Shown here: piece after piece, positions 5,391 through 7,664 of the stretch
How positions within the stretch are numbered: position 1 is the stretch's first letter
How the letters are laid out: each line of letters begins with the position of its first letter
Origin: JARDZI01 sp041639705
GTDB lineage: Bacteria > Bacillota > Clostridia > Clostridiales > Caloramatoraceae
DNA: 7,664 nucleotides
Reading direction: 5' to 3'
NCBI GenBank assembly: GCA_041639705.1
Contig: JBEQBT010000161.1
Coordinates: 1-7,664 of the forward strand
Notes under the pieces: generated by a model
What the model saw: only the letters and a program-made list of their open reading frames with translations
Database searches by the model: none
Told to the model about the DNA's origin: nothing
Translations under genes and position numbers: made by a program

Positions 5391-6161
5391 TTATGGCGTT
5401 AATATACTATATTCTTTTAAAGGTATTAGTGTCCCCAAATCATTAACTAGATTTTTACTCAAATTAATAATGCTTTTGTTATATTTTGACAAAAAAACTT
5501 GTATTTCATTATAATTCGGATGTAACTTAATGTTGCCAAAAAAAGCAATATCAGAATTGGACACACTTCCGGTCGCTCCGCCAATAAAACCATAATTCAT
5601 ATTAAATAGTTTAACATTGCCAGGAGTGATAAGCAGTACAGCGATATTATTTTTTTGTAATTCTTCACAAATTCCCTTATCGGATGTAATAACAGCATCC
5701 TTTGATACAACACAGATGGAACACTTTGCATATCCCTGATTAATATTAATTATTTCAATTCCTCTATCAAATAATTTCTGCAGCAATATTTCATCTGTAT
5801 ATTTAATGCAGCAAACAGCTTTATTTCCAAACCGTGCTACATTATATGAAATGTCAAATGGATATGTTCCTGTCACTGGCTTTTTACCAATAATTATTAT
5901 AAACCCTTCATCTTCAAGTTTATATATAATTTGGTTTTCAATATTAGGTGCCAGGATTATTTCCTTATCTCCCAAGTGATGAATTACAATATCAGGGTGG
6001 TATGAAATTGCTTCATATAACCCATCTGTCCTATTCGTTCTTATTAACCTAATACCAATATCATTAATATTTCTTTCTATTTCTTCTGTTACCCTTCCAT
6101 CAATTACTGCCAAGCTTACCTTACCAACAGGTAAATTTGGAGATTGAATAAAATCCTCCAA
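5391..6161 (-). CDS. DUF6873-type protein, guanidine-modifying-enzyme (GME) fold suspected; function unknown
   Basis: The 256-residue cytosolic protein has no signal peptide or membrane segment. From memory it resembles the clostridial DUF6873 'GME fold' family, related by fold to amidinotransferases and arginine deiminases. Notable blocks are HPDIVIHHLGDKE (55-67), TYPFDISYNVARFGNKAVC (99-117), QGYAKCSICVV (142-152), ITSDKGI (158-164), NYGFIGGATG (189-198) and GNIKLHPNY (209-217). H55, H61, H62, C117, C147, C150 and H214 are candidates for a Cys-His active site, but I cannot assign them. The start is TTG (6159-6161) with AAGGAG nine bases upstream. It abuts the TGA stop of the upstream MFS gene, so translation is probably coupled. 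The spacing to ytxC is 59 bases with no terminator. A transporter partner might handle the same small molecule; this is speculation. Confidence 0.7.
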   Translation of the reverse strand: MEDFIQSPNLPVGKVSLAVIDGRVTEEIERNINDIGIRLIRTNRTDGLYEAISYHPDIVIHHLGDKEIILAPNIENQIIYKLEDEGFIIIIGKKPVTGTYPFDISYNVARFGNKAVCCIKYTDEILLQKLFDRGIEIININQGYAKCSICVVSKDAVITSDKGICEELQKNNIAVLLITPGNVKLFNMNYGFIGGATGSVSNSDIAFFGNIKLHPNYNEIQVFLSKYNKSIINLSKNLVNDLGTLIPLKEYSILTP

Positions 6162-7382
6162 TCAGATTAACTCCTTCCTCTTTTTAAATAGTAGTAAAAA
6201 TGCACAAAGTCCAATTACTCCGCTTATTATAAAGGTATACTGAGAACCAAGATATTTTGCAGCTGTTCCTGCATATAGACTTCCTACAGGTGCAAGTCCT
6301 CCAAATACAAAAGAATATACACTCATTATTCTACCTCTCATATTATCAGGAGAATTTAGTTGAAGGACCGTGTTACATGTGGTATTAAAGGTTATCATAA
6401 AAAAACCACATACAGCAAAAACTATTATGGCCATGTAGAAATTTGGAACAATTCCTGCAGCAAGTAGTGCAACAGAAAGTCCAAAGGACCCGATTAACTG
6501 TTTCCTAATTGCTCCTTCCTTTCTTCCCCTTGCAGCAACAGAAACAGCACTTATTAATGCGCCAAATCCCAAGGCGGAAAGTAATATTCCAAATTCTTTT
6601 GCTTCGAGTCCAAGTACATCTTTTGTATATATAGGTACAAGTGTATTAAAATTCATAGCAAATGTAGGAATAATAGCAGTTGCTATAAATGTATATAATA
6701 GCTTTGGTGATTTTGCAATATATTTGAATCCCTCAAGTATATCCTTTCCAGGATTTTTAACCTCACTTCTTACAGGTTTATCGTCCATTGACATCATAAA
6801 TAAACCAAATAGAACAGCCATAAAGCTAACAGCGTTGAATAGGAAGGACCATTTGGCACCAAATCTGGAAAGCACAATTCCTGCAATTGCTGGGCCTATG
6901 AGTCTTGCTCCATTGAAAACAGCAGAATTTAATGCAATTGCATTCATCAAATGCTCCCTTCCCTCTACCATTTCCACTACAAATGACTGTCTTGCCGGAT
7001 TATCTAAGGATTGGGCAATTCCAATGCAAAACATTATAATCAATATATATTCAAATTTCATTGAATTAGAGAAGATAAGTAAGAAAAGGGCAAAGGCTCC
7101 TACAGCTTGAAGCCCCTGAGTTAGCATTATAAGCTTCCTTTTGGGATATTTCTCGACAATTACGCCTGCATATAGCGTAAATAATAGAACAGGTGTAAAT
7201 TGAACTGCATTCATAAGACCAACATAGAATCTGTTACCAGTTATATCATAAACAATCCAGCTGAGGGCTGTATTCTGCATCCATGTTCCAATTAGAGATA
7301 CTAGTTGTCCACACCAAAACAATCTAAAATTTTTATGTCCTAAAGCCGGAAAATATTCCATCAATTTATTTTTAACATTCAT
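6162..7382 (-). CDS. MFS transporter, EntS/MFS_3-type exporter
   Basis: A 406-residue integral membrane protein with about 12 hydrophobic segments in two halves, the usual size for the major facilitator superfamily. The opening HKNFRLFWCGQLVSLIGTWM and TALSWIVYDITGN are typical of the MFS_3 (Pfam PF05977) drug/siderophore exporter group. A motif A-like loop, AGVIVEKYPKRK, lies at about 72-83. DNPARQSFV (127-135) and NSAVFNGARLIGPAIAG (152-168) are also group signatures, as is DNMRGRIMSVYSFVFGGLAP near the C-terminal half. The substrate cannot be read from sequence; efflux of a hydrophobic compound, drug or siderophore is typical. The chosen start is ATG (7380-7382) with GGGGTGAT (7390-7397) upstream. 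A TTG at 7398-7400 would add six residues but lacks a ribosome binding site. The gene is first in a two-gene unit with the DUF6873-type gene. Confidence 0.93.
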   Translation of the reverse strand: MNVKNKLMEYFPALGHKNFRLFWCGQLVSLIGTWMQNTALSWIVYDITGNRFYVGLMNAVQFTPVLLFTLYAGVIVEKYPKRKLIMLTQGLQAVGAFALFLLIFSNSMKFEYILIIMFCIGIAQSLDNPARQSFVVEMVEGREHLMNAIALNSAVFNGARLIGPAIAGIVLSRFGAKWSFLFNAVSFMAVLFGLFMMSMDDKPVRSEVKNPGKDILEGFKYIAKSPKLLYTFIATAIIPTFAMNFNTLVPIYTKDVLGLEAKEFGILLSALGFGALISAVSVAARGRKEGAIRKQLIGSFGLSVALLAAGIVPNFYMAIIVFAVCGFFMITFNTTCNTVLQLNSPDNMRGRIMSVYSFVFGGLAPVGSLYAGTAAKYLGSQYTFIISGVIGLCAFLLLFKKRKELI

Positions 7383-7405
7383 TGAACTATCACCCCACAA
7401 TATGT

Positions 7406-7434
7406 ATATTAATTTATATTTTTAAAAATTGCAA
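7406..7434 (-). promoter_or_regulatory. Weak candidate promoter of the MFS gene
   Basis: TTGCAA (7429-7434), a 17-bp spacer and TAATAT (7406-7411) lie upstream of the MFS gene on the minus strand, each matching consensus at 4 of 6 positions. The predicted start is near 7399, just ahead of the ribosome binding site. The region is very AT-rich, so chance matches are likely. Confidence 0.3.
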
Positions 7435-7527
7435 ACTAAAGGATGTATTTCCATGTTTTATTGCACTATATAGAAAGAATATGTCGCAACATATGAATGT
7501 GAATTGCCCAGCACCTAACGGAGACGC

Positions 7528-7598
7528 TGTCATCTGAAGGTCGTGAAGGATCTTTCCCTGAGGTACCATTTCGATCAGGCCCTAAGCTCAGGATGACA
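7528..7598. repeat. Inverted-repeat-bounded intergenic repeat (TGTCATC...GATGACA)
   Basis: TGTCATCTGA (7528-7537) and TCAGGATGACA (7588-7598) are inverted copies that differ by one base indel. They enclose about 50 bp including GAAGGATCTTTCCCTGAG and ATTTCGATCAGG. Base composition is clearly richer in G and C than the surrounding AT-rich DNA. The sequence looks like dispersed intergenic repeats with TGTCATCCTGAG ends that I recall from many bacterial genomes. Only one copy is in the window and there is no reading frame. Confidence 0.5.
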
Positions 7599-7635
7599 TT
7601 GACTCTGCCAGTGACATTCATAGAAATGACAGTTA

Positions 7636-7662
7636 GTAGGGGCGAACAGTGTTCGCCCCTAC
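7636..7662. repeat. GC-rich 27-nt near-perfect palindrome at the right edge
   Basis: GTAGGGGCGAACA (7636-7648) is followed by one centre base and its exact reverse complement (7650-7662), giving a 13-bp stem with essentially no loop. I recall this GTAGGGGCGAACA-type palindrome as a repeated intergenic element in clostridial genomes. It may continue as a larger repeat beyond the window. No gene is visible next to it. Confidence 0.65.
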
Positions 7663-7664
7663 AT

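Noticed and set aside
6724..7110. Plus-strand open frame of 128 codons
   Set aside because: It is a shadow of the MFS transporter gene on the minus strand and has no family resemblance.
7490..7664. tRNA or structured RNA gene in the GC-rich right edge
   Set aside because: There is no cloverleaf, T-arm GGTTCGAATCC-type sequence or CCA end. The structure is better explained by inverted repeats.

Overview
The window looks like chromosomal DNA from a low-GC, spore-forming Firmicute, most likely a member of the Clostridia. The reasons are AT-rich codon use, strong AGGAGG-type ribosome binding sites, near-consensus sigma-A promoters, a T-box riboswitch, a YtxC sporulation-family gene and the order ytxC-thrS-infC-rpmI-rplT. 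Every gene I can support is on the minus strand, so transcription runs from the right edge to the left edge.

In transcription order: (1) The right edge (about 7500-7664) holds gene-free, comparatively GC-rich repeat DNA, including a 27-nt near-perfect palindrome. (2) A major-facilitator exporter (6162-7382) is followed with no gap by a protein of the DUF6873 / guanidine-modifying-enzyme-fold type (5391-6161). The stop TGA abuts the TTG start, so the two are probably translationally coupled. (3) ytxC (4420-5331) follows, with its own sigma-E-like promoter candidate and a likely terminator. (4) A 126-bp three-hairpin repeat (copy 2) sits between the ytxC terminator and a consensus promoter. That promoter drives a threonine T-box leader and thrS (2014-3927). 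(5) Thirteen bases after thrS a second consensus promoter begins. It drives a ribosomal-protein L20-type attenuator leader and infC-rpmI-rplT. infC very probably starts at AUU. (6) After the rplT terminator comes copy 1 of the same repeat, then the promoter and 5' part of a KtrB/TrkH potassium-channel gene that runs off the left edge.

The central block is translation machinery under two stacked RNA switches: the T-box senses uncharged tRNA-Thr for thrS, and the L20 leader senses free L20 for IF3-L35-L20. No terminator is visible between thrS and the infC promoter, so thrS read-through should also be metered by the L20 attenuator.

The least explained item is the pair of about 125-bp hairpin repeats. 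Both lie in the same orientation, directly after the sequence TTTAT in the tail of a terminator hairpin. This fits a non-autonomous IS200/IS605-type element that targets TTTAT, which I infer and cannot prove here. I found no CRISPR array, tRNA, rRNA, phage gene, transposase or recognisable new defence system.
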